64,000 bases of DNA from Oscheius dolichura (taxonomy: Eukaryota; Nematoda; Chromadorea; Rhabditida; Rhabditidae): NCBI GenBank assembly GCA_932521035.1, contig OW051497.1, forward strand, positions 6,200,001 to 6,264,000. Reading direction: 5' to 3'. This document shows, one piece after another, positions 61,501 through 64,000 of the stretch. Under the pieces are notes generated by a model. It was not told where the DNA came from. It ran no database searches and saw only the letters and a program-made list of their open reading frames with translations. The position numbers and the translations under genes are program-made. Each line of letters starts with the position of its first letter. The first letter of the stretch is position 1.

Positions 61501-63053
61501 CGAAATGGTGTGAATGAATACCCCCATGGGTGTCAATGATACCCAATCTGTGTGTGCCCATGTGTGGAGAAGCGTAATGGATACGTCCGGAAAGGATTGA
61601 AAAACTGGGAGCACCCGGGTATCGTGCAGAATCGTTTGTCAGAATTTTAGTCTAGCATGCATAGCACAGCAATCTGATTTTTGCGTCCTGGCGGTTTCTT
61701 TTCTGCAAAAGCGTACTTTATTGCATCTGCATCAAAGTCAAAAGAGGACGTTGGGCTATACTGTAGCGCCAGCGGTTTGGACAGGTCGCAAAAAAGGACA
61801 TTTCTAGGTGCTATCCTATAACATCTATGCGGGTAAACACTCCAATTAGCTACACTTTTTGGGGATCTCACCTGTCGCCGTGATACATGGCAGGGGCTTC
61901 AGGAATGTTAGAGCACCTGGAAACCAAGACAACCTGGGGGTGTGTTTTACGACATTGGAATTGAAATTGTCTCTAAGAGAATGACCCTATTTTTAGCTAC
62001 AATTCAGCTCCCAGGGATACAACTGTTGGATGAAAAGACGAAGAAGTCCTTACCTGTTACTGCCTTCATCCCGCAGTGCCTTATCTCCGTACGGCATCGT
62101 AACACCTGCAATATATTTCTTTTTTTACTTTACGACATAAGAAAGAGAAAGAGGCGATGAATGAGTTGAGCAGAAGCTCCATCCGAGAAAGTATTACTAC
62201 AGTACTTTGGAGAGCACGAGATTCCTTGCAATTGCCCAGTTGAAATCTTTTGCAAAAAGTGAAAGGTCATGGGAACGAGGGGAGGGAAAGGTCTTCGGCA
62301 AAATTACGAGCTGGTGAGTTGCATTATCTTAGTGAACTAACAAAGGCCGACATCGGCACCCCATGGAATATTCGAAAGGCATCCGTTGGCTGAACGCCGC
62401 GCGAATTCCATGAGGATGTAATATCTAAGTAAAGTACAGTAGTTTCAGAAGAAACACTGCTTCTCGGGATATTTCTTTAATTCAGTTATTTCTCCAGATG
62501 ACGATCACTGATATCCACGATGTGACTAATCGGCTTCTTCGGGTCGCAGGGGTCAAAACAAGCTTTTGATCCTGTTTCTATAGGTTTTCTTTGTGGATAA
62601 GAGTCTACGCCCTAATCGGCCGCCTTTTCGTTAAATGTCATGCGCAATGCGGATCACCAGCTGAGATACATTAGCGCTGCCATCCCATTTGCATGGAATA
62701 CGAGCCACCTGTGAAAGTTGTTTCCGAAAAACACGAAGACAAAACGAGAACTAACTGCAAGGAAGTAATAGCAGGTGGTTTGAAATAAATCCCGTGAAAT
62801 GAGCTATCTTTACCAGATGATCAACACGTTATTGCGTCTGGAGAAATGAACAGGATTGAATGTTTGGAAGAGGGAACGTTAGGAACGGAAGTGATTCTGT
62901 GCGAATATCACATCAACTGATAATGAGGAAAGACTCACACCCCCGGGGAACGAGGTCGTCTACTCCCAATTAGCTGAAAATGTCAACAAATTGTACCCGG
63001 GGAATTTAAGTGTAATCTTCCGGGCGATTAATAGCCAAAATAGCTTCAGCAGA
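58515..63053. other. 4.5-kb gene desert
   Basis: Upstream flank of the Shaw channel gene. Open frames are short and unremarkable; no domain, signal peptide with donor, tRNA-like fold or repeat array was found. It probably contains the channel promoter and other regulatory DNA. Confidence 0.45.
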
Positions 63054-63360
63054 TTAGCCTAATTCGTCAAGATCATTCATGAGATCATCATTTAGGGACT
63101 CGCAGCTGACAAGCAAGAAGAGAAGGGCCACCTGTTCCCGGTATCCGTAATGTTTCTTTGTGTTGTACCGAACGTCTATGGAATCCTTGTCGAGGACGTG
63201 TCTGTATCTCCGAAGAAATGTGCTATTTCTGCGCGAATCCCGATATCGCCGTTTATCGGAGGAGGATCCGCATACTCTCTGGCTGATACGATCCACAGAA
63301 CAACACATTCCCTTGATGCTACGTGGTGTACTTCTCTCGCTTCTCTGTGTGTTCAGCAGT
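63054..63360 (-). CDS. Tentative small basic Cys-containing protein
   Basis: A minus-strand frame runs through RSERSTPRSIKGMCCSVD, RISQRVCGSSSDKRRYRD, FLRRYRHVLDKDSIDV and YNTKKHYGYREQ, with a charge-rich coding-like composition, then ends at 63054. A 26-nt intron (GTGGCC to GTCAG) after GYREQ is possible and would end the protein a few codons later. Upstream start and signal peptide are not visible, so it may be part of a larger gene. The family is not recognised. Confidence 0.25.
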
Positions 63361-63587
63361 TATGCAGGTTAGCCAAAAAATCCTCAATATTTGGATCTCT
63401 CTTGGGTTTAAAAGAGCCATGAATGAGCAATAACATGCTCTTATCAGAGACGTTCGTAGCTGCTTTCCTACGGATTAAAGTAATGTTCTGGTAAAGCAAT
63501 AGGAAGAAGGGGAACAAGGTATGTCGCTAGTGTGCGCATATGATGTGACGACTGCGCTGGTAACCAAATTATAAGGCTTCATTCATA

Positions 63588-64000
63588 ATGCAAGTGTGGG
63601 TAATTGATATGGCCGCCAAGGAAGCTGAAAGCTGGCTAAGATTGCCATTATTCAATGAATTAGCCTCAGTAATAAGTGTATTTTCAGCTGATTCGCCAGT
63701 TCTCGTCACGATTTTCACAGATAATACGAAGGTAGGCTAATGTCCTTATCGGTTAAACCCCGAATTACAGTCAATGCACTTGGGTGGATATGACAGGACA
63801 AGGTTCGACTTGGTAGAAACTTTCCACCCTCTGCAAACTGCCGGGCTTGCTAATGGTAAGCAAACGTTCTATAGCATCTTCCTATTTTGCCCATTTTTAG
63901 AAAAACAAATGGCCGAGCTAAAAGAGAAAGTTTCTGCCCAAGGCGTAAACTCTGCCACTCCTGAAGAGCAGCCCCCAGTCCAACCTAACAGTGGAGAAGC
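63588..64000 (+). CDS. Unrecognised protein, 5' part (runs off the window)
   Basis: Three exons join in frame: 63588-63731, 63771-63855 and 63901 onward to the window edge. The protein starts MQVWVIDMAAKEAESWLRL, continues ISVFSADSPVLVTIFTDNTK, SMHLGGYDRTRFDLVETFHP and enters a Lys/Glu-rich helical stretch (EKQMAELKEKVSAQG) and a Pro/Gln segment. There is no signal peptide, so it is probably intracellular. I do not recognise the family; the compact mixed alpha/beta start followed by a helix suggests a small folded domain plus linker. The C-terminal part lies beyond 64000. Confidence 0.6.

Noticed and set aside
58515-63053. CRISPR, transposon or tandem-repeat content in the gene desert
   Set aside because: No spaced direct repeats, terminal inverted repeats or transposase frame could be found by eye.

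Overview
The window is nuclear DNA from a nematode, most likely a free-living or rhabditid-like chromadorean. The evidence is a cuticle collagen with the nematode N-terminal layout, an SRG-type chemoreceptor, a ground-like domain protein, a FMRFamide-type peptide receptor, and genes cut by many very small introns. Most introns are 35-50 nt and a few are only 25-28 nt, with TTTCAG or TTTAG acceptors. I see no prokaryotic, phage, transposon, rRNA, tRNA or CRISPR signal. Exon models were joined by hand from splice signals, reading-frame continuity and family resemblance, so single boundaries may be a few bases off.

Layout. 4.9-9.1 kb (+): a Fos-type bZIP gene with two candidate first exons. 10.0-11.4 kb (+): a tentative small secreted protein, then an MBLAC1-like metallo-beta-lactamase-fold gene with lost metal ligands and a frameshift. 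11.5-13.1 kb (-): TTLL9-type tubulin ligase. 14.6-15.9 kb (+): SRG chemoreceptor. 16.8-18.1 kb (+): PAR-6-like PB1/semi-CRIB/PDZ protein. 18.6-19.6 kb (+): secreted class 3 lipase. 19.8-22.6 kb (+): secreted haem peroxidase. 22.9-25.4 kb (-): RMC1, a subunit acting with Mon1-Ccz1. 26.0-28.2 kb (-): membrane-anchored gamma-glutamyltransferase-like protein with a degenerate active site. 29.3-30.1 kb (+): AIP-1/ZFAND2 AN1 zinc-finger protein. 30.6-32.0 kb (+): second lipase, convergent with a Cys-rich secreted protein at 32.0-32.6 kb (-). 36.7-39.4 kb (+): large Pro/Gly-rich protein of unknown family. 40.3-41.3 kb (+): third lipase. 41.4-44.0 kb: a head-to-head pair of secreted proteins sharing a CCCG start, one ending in a ground-like domain. 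48.6-51.1 kb (+): peptide GPCR. 51.6-52.1 kb (+): Tyr/Gly-rich peptide precursor. 52.3-52.6 kb (-): small membrane protein. 54.2-56.2 kb (-): cuticle collagen. 56.6-58.5 kb (-): Shaw/Kv3 potassium channel. 63.6 kb to the right edge (+): start of an unrecognised gene.

The genes do not form one pathway. Themes are extracellular and gut digestion (three lipases, two with TATA boxes and two with GATA-type sites), cuticle and extracellular matrix (collagen, peroxidase, ground-like and Cys-rich proteins), neuronal signalling (chemoreceptor, peptide receptor, Shaw channel, ciliary TTLL9), and housekeeping traffic or stress genes (RMC1, AIP-1). Long stretches (1-4.9, 32.6-36.7, 44.0-48.6 and 58.5-63.6 kb) hold little or no supportable coding sequence.

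The most unusual observations are two neighbouring-class pseudoenzymes (GGT-like and MBLAC1-like), the divergent CCCG gene pair, and the minimal introns.
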